Shown here piece after piece: positions 16,952 to 25,118 of a DNA stretch of 64,000 bases (the first letter of the stretch is position 1; the number at the start of each line of letters is the position of its first letter). The translations under genes and the position numbers were made by a program. The notes under the pieces are model-generated. The model did not search any database. It saw only the letters and a program-made list of their open reading frames with translations, and was not told the DNA's origin. The stretch is from Fannyhessea vaginae DSM 15829. Lineage in GTDB: Bacteria > Actinomycetota > Coriobacteriia > Coriobacteriales > Atopobiaceae. The stretch lies in contig NZ_ACGK02000001.1 of NCBI RefSeq assembly GCF_000159235.2, forward strand, positions 744,001-808,000, read 5' to 3'.

Positions 16952-18157
16952 ATGATGATGACTAATCTCACACGACGTCAATTTGTCAAGCTGAGTGCGC
17001 AAGCCGCTACACTGATGGGGGGTTTGTCTATTATTGCTGGTTGCAATAATAACATGTCCTCACAATCAAGCGATTCATTAAAAGTTGGTGTTATGGGGCC
17101 GTATACGGGCGATGTTGCTCAATACGGCCTTGCTATTAGAAACGGTGTTCAACTTTATGTTAAACAGTTCAATGCTAATGGTGGTGTTAACGGTAAAACC
17201 GTCGATCTTATGATCGAAGACGAAAAAGGCGATTCTACCGAGGCAAAGAACGTTTACGAAAAAATGCTTGATGCAAAGGTATTGGCTATCATTGGTGACG
17301 TTACTTCAACGCCTTCTATTGCAGTTGCTCAGGTTTCTGCAAATGATAACATGCCGCTTATTAGCGCGTCTGCTACTGCTCCAGCCTTTACTTCATTTGG
17401 TCATAATGCATTTAGAGCTACCATGACAGATGACTTCCAAGGTAAAGTTATGGCTAAGTTTGCACAAAAGCAGGGATATAAAACTGTGGGAACTATCTAT
17501 AACTCTGGTGGTGATTACGAAAGCGGTATTAACAAGATTTTTGTTGAAGAATGTCAGCAACTTGGTATTAACGTTACATCGCAACAGGCATATGCAGCTG
17601 GAGACGTAGACTTTAATGCTCAGCTTACTGCGATTTTTGCGACTTCGCCTGATGCCGTATTTTGTCCTAACTATTATCAAGACAGCGGCAAAATTGTTAC
17701 TCAAGCTCGTCAACTTGGTTACAAAGGCGTGTTCCTTGGCGCAGACGGTTGGGCTAACATGGTTGACGGTGATGATAAGTATGCTTCACCAGAGGATTTG
17801 GAAGGTTGCTATTATAACTGCCCGTTCATTGTTGAAAATGATAATGACAAAGTCAAAGACTTTGTTAAAGCCTATCACGACGAGTATGGCAAGAATCCTT
17901 CTAACTTCTGCGCACTTGGTTATGATGCCGCAATGATGATGTGCGCAGCTTTGAAAACCGTTGATGATAAAGGCGACGTAAAGCCTGGAACCGAAGAGTA
18001 CAAGCAAGCTCTCATTGACGCCATTGCTCAAGATAAAGTGGATGGTGTGACGGGTTCTATTGCATTTGAAGGAACTGGTGACCCAGTTAAATCTACCCTT
18101 GTTGTTACCTTTGATAAGGGTAAACAAAAAGTATTTCAGGTTATTGAAGCAAAATAA
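16952..18157 (+). CDS. Branched-chain amino acid type ABC transporter, substrate-binding lipoprotein
   Basis: This periplasmic-binding-fold (type 1) receptor feeds the permeases encoded downstream. I start at ATG 16952, behind GAAGGGGGA (16942-16950). The N-terminus combines a twin-arginine motif (TRRQFVKL) with a hydrophobic stretch ending in a lipobox (IIAGC), so it looks like a Tat-exported lipoprotein. The mature part shows LKVGVMGPYTGDVAQYGLAI and later LGADGW, typical of LivJ/leucine-binding proteins. At 401 aa it is normal. It is separated from the permeases by a terminator, which allows higher expression of the binding protein. The actual ligand (Leu/Ile/Val or another amino acid) is not fixed by sequence. 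Confidence 0.88.
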   Translation: MMMTNLTRRQFVKLSAQAATLMGGLSIIAGCNNNMSSQSSDSLKVGVMGPYTGDVAQYGLAIRNGVQLYVKQFNANGGVNGKTVDLMIEDEKGDSTEAKNVYEKMLDAKVLAIIGDVTSTPSIAVAQVSANDNMPLISASATAPAFTSFGHNAFRATMTDDFQGKVMAKFAQKQGYKTVGTIYNSGGDYESGINKIFVEECQQLGINVTSQQAYAAGDVDFNAQLTAIFATSPDAVFCPNYYQDSGKIVTQARQLGYKGVFLGADGWANMVDGDDKYASPEDLEGCYYNCPFIVENDNDKVKDFVKAYHDEYGKNPSNFCALGYDAAMMMCAALKTVDDKGDVKPGTEEYKQALIDAIAQDKVDGVTGSIAFEGTGDPVKSTLVVTFDKGKQKVFQVIEAK

Positions 18158-18175
18158 CTAATCTTTAATTTTGGT

Positions 18176-18213
18176 AAACCCTTATGCAAGATGTAAAGGC
18201 ATAAGGGTTTTCC
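18176..18213 (+). terminator. Terminator between livJ and livH
   Basis: AAACCCTTATGC (18176-18187) is perfectly complementary to GCATAAGGGTTT (18199-18210). Only a short T-run follows, so it may be leaky and pass some transcripts to livHMGF. Confidence 0.7.
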
Positions 18214-18300
18214 ATATAAAAAGACCGTATTTGCTTTGTACTTAATTGTTTATATATTTTTCAACGCATCGTCAGTTGTTTCGTGATAAGGAGGTTTGAG

Positions 18301-19173
18301 ATGATAGGAATGCAAATTCTTAACGGGTTGCAAGTTGGTAGTATTTATGCGCTCGTTGCTTTGGGTTACACTATGGTGTATGGAATTATCCTGCTTCTCA
18401 ACTTTGCACATGGAGATATTATTATGGTAGGTGCCTATATCTCCTGGCTTTGTTTAGTTCAGTTAGGAATTGGTCCTATACCCGCTATTATAGCAACGAT
18501 TATCGTCTGCACGCTTTTAGGTATTGTCATCGAAAAGCTTGCGTATGCACCTTTAAGAAATGCTCCTCGCTTATCTTTGCTTATTACCGCAATTGGCGTT
18601 TCGTATTTTCTTGAGAATTGTGCACAATTAATTTTTGGTGCCGATGCAAAAGTTCTTCCTAACTTCTTTGAAGTGTCATCATCTGAGTTTATGGGGCTTC
18701 CTATTTCTACCGTAGCTGTTATTACCATTGTTGTTACTGGAATATCATGTGCGGTTCTTACGCTTTTAGTCAAAAAAACCAAGCTTGGCGCTGCTATGCG
18801 TGCCGTATCCGAAGATATGGGAGCCGCTCGTTTAATGGGTATTAACGTTAACACCGTTATTTCGTTTACCTTTGCACTTGGTTGTGTACTTGCTGGTATT
18901 GGCTCCGTTCTTTATAGCATGGCTTATGCGCAAGCAAGCCCAACGATGGGTGTTATGCTTGGAACAAAAGCTTTTGTTGCTGCAGTTTTAGGCGGAATTG
19001 GATCTATCCCTGGTGCGGTGATCGGTGGTTTGGTAGTAGGATTTGCTGAGGTCCTGGTTTCTGCATGTGGTCTCTCTGTTTGGAAAGACGCTATTGTCTT
19101 TTTGCTTCTTATTATTGTTTTGGTCGTTAAGCCTACAGGTATTTTAGGCAAACCGATTAATGAGAAAGTTTAG
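18301..19173 (+). CDS. livH: Branched-chain amino acid ABC transporter permease LivH
   Basis: This is an inner-membrane permease subunit with about eight hydrophobic segments. ATG 18301 is chosen because AAGGAGG (18288-18294) is perfectly spaced; an upstream GTG at 18283 overlaps it. Family signatures include LNGLQVGSIYALVALGYTMV at the N-terminus, NFAHGDIIMVGAY, and AFVAAVLGGIGSIPGAVIGG near the end. At 290 aa the length is standard. It is followed by livM after 9 bases. Confidence 0.92.
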   Translation: MIGMQILNGLQVGSIYALVALGYTMVYGIILLLNFAHGDIIMVGAYISWLCLVQLGIGPIPAIIATIIVCTLLGIVIEKLAYAPLRNAPRLSLLITAIGVSYFLENCAQLIFGADAKVLPNFFEVSSSEFMGLPISTVAVITIVVTGISCAVLTLLVKKTKLGAAMRAVSEDMGAARLMGINVNTVISFTFALGCVLAGIGSVLYSMAYAQASPTMGVMLGTKAFVAAVLGGIGSIPGAVIGGLVVGFAEVLVSACGLSVWKDAIVFLLLIIVLVVKPTGILGKPINEKV

Positions 19174-19182
19174 GAGAAGAAC

Positions 19183-20319
19183 ATGCGTTTATTTCATTCG
19201 TCTCAAAAAACATCAAGCAATAGTGCTAAACCTGCCCAAGATGCTCAAGCATTTGAGAGTGCTCCTCATCTTTCAACACCTGTGAGCTATCTTGTTAATA
19301 CGCTTCTTATTGTGATTGTTATAGCACTTGGTCAGTTTTTAATTTCTTCTGCATTTATTTCTCGATATCAAATTTCTGTTCTCGAACAAATTGGTATTTA
19401 TATCATCATGGCTGTTTCCCTCAACTTGGTAACAGGCTATCTTGGACAGTTGCCACTTGGTCACGCAGGTTTTATGTCGGTAGGAGGTTATGCTGGCGCT
19501 ATCTTTATTATGAAGTGCGCCGAGGCTCTTCACCTGGCACCGCGTGCCTTTGTCCTTTTATCTCCCGTTGCAGTTGCTATTTTTATAGGTGGCGTAGTTA
19601 TTGGTGGCCTTGCTGCGGCTCTGTGTGGCTTAATTATTGGTATTCCCGCGCTTCGTCTTAAAGGCGACTACTTAGCTATCATTACTCTTGGTTTTGCCGA
19701 AATCATTCGTGTGGTTATGCAAAATTTTGATGATACCTTTAACGTTACCCTTACGGGAGGCGCAAAAGGTTTAACCGGAATACCTTCGTTTACCAACTTC
19801 ATTAATACATCGGTTCTTGTCGTTATCACCATTTTTGTTATCCATACGCTCATGAAGTCCAGGTGGGGTAGGGCAATTTACGCGATTCGTGATAATGAAA
19901 TTGCAGCAGAGGCAAGTGGAATTTCAATTACTATGTATAAAACAACTGCCTTTGTACTTTCAGCCTTTTTTGCAGGCGTTGCAGGTGTTTTGTATGCTGG
20001 CTGTATTGGTGTTCTTGCTCCGGCAAAATTTGGTTTTATGAAATCGGTTGAGATTTTGGTTATGGTTGTTTTGGGCGGCATGGGTTCTATGCTTGGATCT
20101 ATTCTTTCTGCAACTACACTTACCGTTCTGCCTGAATTACTGCGAGGATTTTCTGACTATCGTATGATTGCATATTCTGTTGTTCTCATTTTAGTCATGA
20201 TATTTAGACCTAAAGGTCTTTTTGGGTCCTATGATTTTTCGCTCTCTCGTATTCTTGGTAAGTTGATGTTGAAAGTGCGTGGCACGTCGAATAAAAAAGA
20301 GGTGAGTGCTCATGAGTAA
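19183..20319 (+). CDS. livM: Branched-chain amino acid ABC transporter permease LivM
   Basis: This is the second permease subunit, 378 aa. A hydrophilic N-terminal segment of about 50 residues (Ser/Ala/Gln-rich) precedes the membrane helices. Family motifs are LNLVTGYLGQLPLGHAGFM and the EAA-like region WGRAIYAIRDNEIAAEASGI. The end, LILVMIFRPKGLFG, is typical. It starts after GGAGAAG (19173-19179) and overlaps livG by 8 bases. Confidence 0.92.
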   Translation: MRLFHSSQKTSSNSAKPAQDAQAFESAPHLSTPVSYLVNTLLIVIVIALGQFLISSAFISRYQISVLEQIGIYIIMAVSLNLVTGYLGQLPLGHAGFMSVGGYAGAIFIMKCAEALHLAPRAFVLLSPVAVAIFIGGVVIGGLAAALCGLIIGIPALRLKGDYLAIITLGFAEIIRVVMQNFDDTFNVTLTGGAKGLTGIPSFTNFINTSVLVVITIFVIHTLMKSRWGRAIYAIRDNEIAAEASGISITMYKTTAFVLSAFFAGVAGVLYAGCIGVLAPAKFGFMKSVEILVMVVLGGMGSMLGSILSATTLTVLPELLRGFSDYRMIAYSVVLILVMIFRPKGLFGSYDFSLSRILGKLMLKVRGTSNKKEVSAHE

Positions 20320-21259
20320 TGATAAGACAAAAGTTGAAGCTGAGGGTATAGACCCCACCAATTCCGTTGTATCAAAGACTACGTTACAAGATAAGCCGTC
20401 ATCTTCACTCTCTTTAGGGAAAAGGCTGCGTTCCATTCTTGTTCCTGTTGAGTCACCTAATTTATTGCCCGAGCGTGATCTTGGAAAGATTCCCGTTTTG
20501 CAAGCTGAGCACTTAGGAATCGATTTTGGTGGTCTTACAGCCGTTGATAACTTTAATATTGCTATTGGTAAAACCGAAATTGCAGGTTTAATAGGCCCTA
20601 ATGGTGCGGGCAAAACTACCATATTTAACCTGCTTACCAATGTGTATAAGCCTACGCGCGGTACTGTTTTAGTAGATGGTTATGACACCGCTGGTAAAAC
20701 AATCACGCAAGTAAATAAAATGGGTGTAGCACGAACGTTTCAAAATATTAGACTTTTTAATCAGATGAGCGTTCTTGATAATATTTTGGTTGGTTTTAAC
20801 TCTTCTATGTCAACAGGGCTTGTGAGCGATGTTTTTCGTCTTCCTAAGCACTGGAAGCAAGAGCGAGAATTTAAAGAGAAGGCATATGAGCTTTTGGGCT
20901 TGTTTGACATGCAAAAAACAGCTTATACCTCTGCAGGAAATTTGGCATATGGACAGCAGCGCTGTTTGGAAATTCTTCGAGCACTTGCAACGCAACCAAA
21001 GTTATTGTTGCTTGATGAGCCTGCTGCTGGTATGAATCCTTCCGAAACAGCGGCTCTTACCGAGCATATCGAAATTATTCGTGACACATTTAAGATTGCA
21101 ATATTGCTTATTGAGCACGATATGAACCTCGTATGCGGTGTGTGCGAATCTGTTGGTGTTCTTGATTACGGAAGAATTATTGCTAAGGGAACGCCTGAGG
21201 AAATTCAACATGACCCACGTGTTATAGAAGCCTACCTTGGTAAACAGGAGGTGGCGTAA
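20312..21259 (+). CDS. livG: Branched-chain amino acid ABC transporter ATP-binding protein LivG
   Basis: This is the ATPase subunit. ATG 20312 follows AGAGGTGAG (20299-20306). Walker A is GPNGAGKTT; the family-specific GVARTFQNIRLFNQM follows; the signature region is NLAYGQQRCLEIL and Walker B is LLLLDEPAAGMNP. At 315 aa it is about 60 residues longer than typical LivG, because the first 60 residues are a Ser/Thr/Glu-rich extension before VLQAEHLGIDFGGL. The stop abuts the livF start directly. Confidence 0.92.
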   Translation: MSNDKTKVEAEGIDPTNSVVSKTTLQDKPSSSLSLGKRLRSILVPVESPNLLPERDLGKIPVLQAEHLGIDFGGLTAVDNFNIAIGKTEIAGLIGPNGAGKTTIFNLLTNVYKPTRGTVLVDGYDTAGKTITQVNKMGVARTFQNIRLFNQMSVLDNILVGFNSSMSTGLVSDVFRLPKHWKQEREFKEKAYELLGLFDMQKTAYTSAGNLAYGQQRCLEILRALATQPKLLLLDEPAAGMNPSETAALTEHIEIIRDTFKIAILLIEHDMNLVCGVCESVGVLDYGRIIAKGTPEEIQHDPRVIEAYLGKQEVA

Positions 21260-21979
21260 ATGGCGCTTTTAAAAGTTTCCGATTTACATGTGTCTTACGG
21301 AATGATCAAGGCCGTTCGTGGCATCAGTTTTGAAATAAACGAAGGCGAGATCGTTTCTTTAATTGGTGCCAACGGTGCAGGAAAGTCTACAACGCTGAAC
21401 ACCCTTGCAGGTTTGCTGAAGCCTCAGTCTGGAGAAATTTTATTTGAGGATACATCCCTTGTTGGAATGCCTGCTCATAAAATTGTTCGCCATGGTCTTG
21501 CACTATGCCCAGAAGGCCGTCATGTTTTTACCAATATGCGTGTTGAAGAAAACCTTATGATGGGTGGATACACGCAAAATGACGCACAGAATAAACAAAC
21601 GCTTGAACGTATTTACGAGCATTTTCCTCGTTTAAAAGAGCGTCTTAAGCAATCAGCAGGTACCATGAGTGGTGGCGAGCAACAAATGCTTGCTATGGGT
21701 AGAGCTTTAATGAGTAAACCACGTTTGCTCATGCTCGACGAGCCGTCTATGGGTTTGGCTCCTATTTTGGTTAAGGAGATTTTCTCTATTATTAAAGAGC
21801 TTAACGAGCAGGGGACTACTATTTTATTGGTAGAACAAAACGCTTCGATGGCTCTTTCAATTGCTGATCGTGGCTATGTTTTAGAAACAGGTACGCTCAC
21901 CAAAACTGGTACGGGACAAGAGTTGTTGCATGACGACGATGTTCGCAGAGCTTATCTAGGAGGTTCTTCCAAAAAGTAA
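21260..21979 (+). CDS. livF: Branched-chain amino acid ABC transporter ATP-binding protein LivF
   Basis: This is the second ATPase subunit, 239 aa, starting directly after the livG stop with AGGAGG (21246-21251) inside livG. Walker A is GANGAGKST; the LivF hallmark LCPEGRHVFTNMRVEENL is present; the signature is MSGGEQQMLAMGRAL and Walker B is LLMLDEPSMGLAP. It is the last gene of the livHMGF unit, and a strong terminator follows. Confidence 0.93.
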   Translation: MALLKVSDLHVSYGMIKAVRGISFEINEGEIVSLIGANGAGKSTTLNTLAGLLKPQSGEILFEDTSLVGMPAHKIVRHGLALCPEGRHVFTNMRVEENLMMGGYTQNDAQNKQTLERIYEHFPRLKERLKQSAGTMSGGEQQMLAMGRALMSKPRLLMLDEPSMGLAPILVKEIFSIIKELNEQGTTILLVEQNASMALSIADRGYVLETGTLTKTGTGQELLHDDDVRRAYLGGSSKK

Positions 21980-22015
21980 TATTATCTCTGTGTTGCTTAT
22001 AACTGTCTATGATGT

Positions 22016-22045
22016 AAAGCCCTTCTCAGAAGAAGGGCTTTTTTT
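22016..22045 (+). terminator. Intrinsic terminator after livF
   Basis: AAAGCCCTTCT (22016-22026) pairs with AGAAGGGCTTT (22031-22041) and is followed by T residues to 22045. This is a perfect 11-bp stem. Confidence 0.92.
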
Positions 22046-22252
22046 GAGGTATTGTTACATACGCTTCCAAGCCGCAGACTTGGTTGATGAGTTCGATAAA
22101 CTATAAGATATATTTTCTGTCCCCAAACTGTCTCACAAGAATTATTCACAGTATATAACGCCTGATAAACGGTTTGTAACACTTGGAGCTATTTAGACGC
22201 TTTATTACGGTTAATTAGTTAAGTTTTAGCAGGTGAAAAGGTGAGAAAAGAA

Positions 22253-22328
22253 TGGTGGGTCGTGAGGGGGTCGAACCCTCGACCTTGGGATTAAGAGTCC
22301 CCTGCTCTACCAACTGAGCTAACGACCC
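22253..22328 (-). tRNA. tRNA-Lys (CTT)
   Basis: Read on the minus strand, the acceptor GGGTCGT pairs with ACGACCC, followed by A and an encoded CCA. The D-arm is TAGCTCAGTTGGTAGAGC. The anticodon loop is CTCTTAA, giving CTT (Lys). The T-loop is GGTTCGACCC. The top pair of the anticodon stem is mismatched (G-A), which is tolerated. It lies 10 bases downstream of tRNA-His and probably shares its transcript. Confidence 0.96.
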
Positions 22329-22338
22329 ACATACAAAA

Positions 22339-22415
22339 TGGGGTGGGTAGAGGGGCTCGAACCCTCGACCTCCGGAGCCACGGTCCGGCGCTCTGCCAAC
22401 TGAGCTACACCCACC
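22339..22415 (-). tRNA. tRNA-His (GTG)
   Basis: On the minus strand, the acceptor GTGGGTG pairs with TACCCAC. The histidine-specific extra G at position -1 faces C73, and CCA is encoded. The anticodon loop CCGTGGC gives GTG (His), in the stem CCGGA/TCCGG. It is the first gene of a two-tRNA minus-strand unit. Confidence 0.96.
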
Positions 22416-22429
22416 ATCAAGTAGTGCGT

Positions 22430-22463
22430 TGATAATGATGACGAATAATTGTAAAAAGTGCAA
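22430..22463 (-). promoter_or_regulatory. Possible promoter of the tRNA-His/tRNA-Lys unit
   Basis: On the minus strand, TTGCAC (plus 22458-22463) is followed after about 17-20 bases by CATCATTAT, a plausible -35/-10 pair just upstream of tRNA-His. It is weak but well placed. Confidence 0.4.
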
Positions 22464-22863
22464 GCCTTTTTTGCGAAAAAGATTGAAATATGGAAAAATC
22501 TTCGTAATCTTACATGAATAGCACGCGTAAAGTTTTGATTTTACGATACTTGGCAGTACTGACGGACATGTGATCAGTAACGTATCGCTCTATTAAAGTC
22601 TGCATCATCTGCACTTTCAGCTCCTACCTAACGTTGAAATTATAATTATTGTTCCATTTGTGAACGAATAATTTGTATGAGCTTATAACTTTAAGGCTTC
22701 TTTACTTTTTTGCATTTCTTTTATGAAAAGACGCATGCCCTTTTTAATTTTATCTTTGTGTAAAAGCGCATAGTTACAATATGATTAAATTAATTCATAA
22801 TTTATAACCATGGGATTATTTTTTGTAAAATAATCCGAGAAATTTAGTCAAAGGAGGGGCTAT
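22464..22863. other. Intergenic region between tRNA-His and the repeat protein
   Basis: No gene is recognisable in these roughly 400 bases. It separates a minus-strand tRNA unit from a plus-strand surface protein and so holds divergent promoters. The only strong structure is the inverted repeat at 22813-22836. Confidence 0.5.
22813..22836 (+). promoter_or_regulatory. Perfect 10-bp inverted repeat in the leader of the repeat protein gene
   Basis: GGATTATTTT (22813-22822), loop TTGT, AAAATAATCC (22827-22836). It ends about 15 bases before the ribosome site AAAGGAGGGG (22850-22859). It could be an operator or a 5' mRNA hairpin. The pairing is certain; the role is unknown. Confidence 0.55.
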
Positions 22864-24744
22864 ATGATTTCCTGTAAACCTTTTGAGCATGCCAGATCAC
22901 GTCCTCATGCTTCGATTTTGGCCGCAGCAGTTACGCTTGGTCTAGGGTGTTCACTTCTATTCTTAAATCCACAAACCGCTTTAGCGCAAAACAGTGGTTG
23001 GATTCATGATGGCAATTCGTGGAGCTATGTTTTAAGCGATGGCACGTATGCCAGTGGTTGGTTTAAAACTCCAAATGGTAAATGGTTCTACTTTGATCCT
23101 GAATCACATAAAATGGCTACGGGTTATCTTGATAATGGCGATGGCAAATCATACTGGATTGATGAATCACAAGGTCTTGTATACGATGGATGGGTTAAGG
23201 ACACTAAAGGGCACTGGCTTCACACGAATGAAGACGGCTGTCTAGTTACTGGTTGGTATCGCGCAGGTGATGGTGCTTGGTGGTATTTTGATAACAATGG
23301 GTATGCACAATTTGGAGCACTTACTAATCTTAATCACCCATTTTATATTGATTACTCAAAAGGACTTCTGTATGACCGCTGGGTACAAGATAGCCAAGGA
23401 AACTGGTTACACACTGACGATAACGGAGTCTTAGCAACAGGTTGGTTTAAGACCAAAAGCGGATACTGGTTCTACTTTAATCAAGACCATACTATGAAAA
23501 CAGGTATCTTAACCGACAAAGGCTATACCTTTTGGTTAGATAAAAACGATGGATTACTCTATAACGAGTGGGTAAAAGATTCTAAAGGTAATTGGTTACG
23601 TACCGATGGTAATGGCTGCCTGCTTACTGGTTGGTATCATGCACCTAATGGTAAATGGTTCTACTTTAATAAAGACAACTATAAGATGGTAACAGGTAAA
23701 CTAACCGATGATAATAAAGACTACTGGTTAGATGAAAATGCAGGACTTCTGTATGACCGCTGGGTACAAGACGCTAAAGGTAATTGGCTTCACACCGATG
23801 ATAACGGTGTCTTAGCAACAGGTTGGTTTAAGACCAAAAGCGGATACTGGTTCTACTTTAATCAAGACCATACTATGAAAACAGGTATCCTAACCGATAA
23901 AGGTTATACCTTTTGGTTAGATAAAAACGATGGATTGCTCTATAACGAGTGGGTAAAAGACGAATCTGGTAACTGGCTACACACTGAGGCTCATGGTTGT
24001 CTTGTTAAAGGGTGGTTCTACACTACAAATGGTAAATTATTCTACTTTAATGATGACTATAAGATGGTAACTGGAGAACTTACGTTTAAAGGTAAGATCT
24101 ACACTCTTGATCCGCAAGAAGGTTTAGTATCAGTTAAAGATGTTCCAATTCGCCATACTCAAGCTTATGAAGACGGTGCCTTTGCGTTTTTTAAGGCAAA
24201 AGGTGCAACTCGTGCATTAGAGATTTTAAACACGGCAAATTATGCAAGCTTCACGCACAAAGGAAATCCAAACGATGCTACGGCAGTAAAGAATATGCTT
24301 GCATCCATACCCGAGATGAAAGTTTGTAATGCGCTTCGTGCTCGTCACGGTCTTAAACCCTTACGTGTTACGTATGAGTTAGTGGCGATGGCAATGTCGG
24401 ACGCTAACTGGTCAAGTTCGCATATAGCTCATGCTCAGCAGTTTAACGTTGGCGAGAATTTAGCATGGTATCCTGAGAAACCATTTACTGGTTGGTACGA
24501 TAAAGAAAAGGCTTTGTATGATGCCGATCCAGTTAAGAATAAAGCAGCTGCGGGTCACTATCTTAATATCATCAGGGAAAAGTATGAGTGCACCGGTTTT
24601 GCAATAGCAACCTATGCAAATAATGAATATAGGCAGCCATGTTTTGATCAAACGTTTTTATGGGAAACGAACGATTCAAAGTCCATGACGGTTGATGAAT
24701 ATGAGCGTGAACTCACGCAATGGGTTAAAAGCACTCAAGCATAG
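22864..24744 (+). CDS. Secreted cell-wall-binding repeat protein with C-terminal CAP (SCP/PR1) domain
   Basis: This 626 aa protein has a signal peptide ending near QTALAQ (about residue 42). Residues 45-425 consist of tandem aromatic repeats of the glucan/choline-binding type (GWFKTPNGKWFYFD, GWVKDTKGHWLHT and variants) in units of about 64 residues. Two adjacent units are duplicated almost exactly at DNA level with an offset of 381 bases. The C-terminal 190 residues resemble a CAP domain: NALRARHGLKPL, VGENLAWYP (about residue 530) and GHYLNII (about 563). It is probably bound non-covalently to the cell wall. No catalytic activity is proven for bacterial CAP domains. A strong ribosome site (AAAGGAGGGG) precedes it and a terminator follows, so it is monocistronic. 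Confidence 0.85.
   Translation: MISCKPFEHARSRPHASILAAAVTLGLGCSLLFLNPQTALAQNSGWIHDGNSWSYVLSDGTYASGWFKTPNGKWFYFDPESHKMATGYLDNGDGKSYWIDESQGLVYDGWVKDTKGHWLHTNEDGCLVTGWYRAGDGAWWYFDNNGYAQFGALTNLNHPFYIDYSKGLLYDRWVQDSQGNWLHTDDNGVLATGWFKTKSGYWFYFNQDHTMKTGILTDKGYTFWLDKNDGLLYNEWVKDSKGNWLRTDGNGCLLTGWYHAPNGKWFYFNKDNYKMVTGKLTDDNKDYWLDENAGLLYDRWVQDAKGNWLHTDDNGVLATGWFKTKSGYWFYFNQDHTMKTGILTDKGYTFWLDKNDGLLYNEWVKDESGNWLHTEAHGCLVKGWFYTTNGKLFYFNDDYKMVTGELTFKGKIYTLDPQEGLVSVKDVPIRHTQAYEDGAFAFFKAKGATRALEILNTANYASFTHKGNPNDATAVKNMLASIPEMKVCNALRARHGLKPLRVTYELVAMAMSDANWSSSHIAHAQQFNVGENLAWYPEKPFTGWYDKEKALYDADPVKNKAAAGHYLNIIREKYECTGFAIATYANNEYRQPCFDQTFLWETNDSKSMTVDEYERELTQWVKSTQA
23360..23962 (+). repeat. Intragenic near-identical duplication of wall-binding repeat units
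   Basis: The stretch 23360-23581 recurs at 23741-23962 with only scattered synonymous or conservative changes (for example ATCTTAACCGACAAAGG versus ATCCTAACCGATAAAGG). The offset is 381 bases, or 127 codons, which is two repeat units. The flanking units have diverged more, so the copy is recent or maintained by conversion. Confidence 0.85.
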
Positions 24745-24813
24745 CTGCTTTTCACGGAAAATATCTTACAATTTTTGAGATTTTGTTTCTCCTAAATGTA
24801 CGAAAGCTAATTT

Positions 24814-24845
24814 AAAGAGCCGTACCGCTAGTGGTATGGCTCTTT
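24814..24845 (+). terminator. Intrinsic terminator after the repeat protein
   Basis: AAAGAGCCGTACC (24814-24826) pairs with GGTATGGCTCTTT (24833-24845) around loop GCTAGT, and the 3' arm runs into T residues. Confidence 0.92.
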
Positions 24846-24936
24846 TTAAAATCTTGTTTTTCTATAATTCTGATTTTTTGTCTGAATATATAAATGCCTG
24901 TATAGAGCTACTCACAGGGTCAAGCACCCTAGAAAA

Positions 24937-24951
24937 TGAAATCCATTTCCA
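24937..24951. promoter_or_regulatory. Zur/Fur-like 7-1-7 box 1
   Basis: TGAAATC-C-ATTTCCA is an imperfect 15-base inverted repeat with the 7-1-7 geometry of Fur-family sites (compare the TGATAATNATTATCA class). It lies about 80 bases upstream of the likely -10. The assignment is inferred from geometry and from the zinc transport genes downstream. Confidence 0.45.
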
Positions 24952-25034
24952 ATTATGAATAAATCGTAAACATTAGAGCTTTCTCTAAATTTATGTAATA
25001 ACTCCTTGTGAATACTGATATAGTACCTATGAAA

Positions 25035-25049
25035 TGAAAATAGATTTCA
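25035..25049. promoter_or_regulatory. Zur/Fur-like 7-1-7 box 2 at the znu promoter
   Basis: TGAAAAT-A-GATTTCA is a 15-base 7-1-7 inverted repeat, embedded in a wider ATGAAAT/ATTTCAT repeat (25029-25050). It lies directly downstream of TATAGT (25019-25024), over the expected transcription start, which is where a repressor operator is expected. Confidence 0.5.
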
Positions 25050-25118
25050 TATTCGCTTAGACGTAATTTTGTATTATTTTATGTGGATATGGCAATTGGT
25101 GTCAGTTGGGGAGGAACG

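Larger units (their letters stand above)
24745..25118. other. Intergenic region with terminator, Zur-like boxes and znu promoter
   Basis: These 374 bases hold no gene. They contain the terminator of the repeat protein (24814-24845), two 15-base 7-1-7 inverted repeats (24937-24951 and 25035-25049) and a TATAGT -10 candidate (25019-25024) for the metal transport operon. Confidence 0.6.

Noticed and set aside
22215..22463. 82-codon minus-strand frame over the two tRNAs
   Set aside because: It consists of translated tRNA-Lys and tRNA-His sequence.
23360..23962. Possible CRISPR-like or mobile repeat
   Set aside because: The repeats are in frame, encode aromatic wall-binding units and have no spacers or cas genes.
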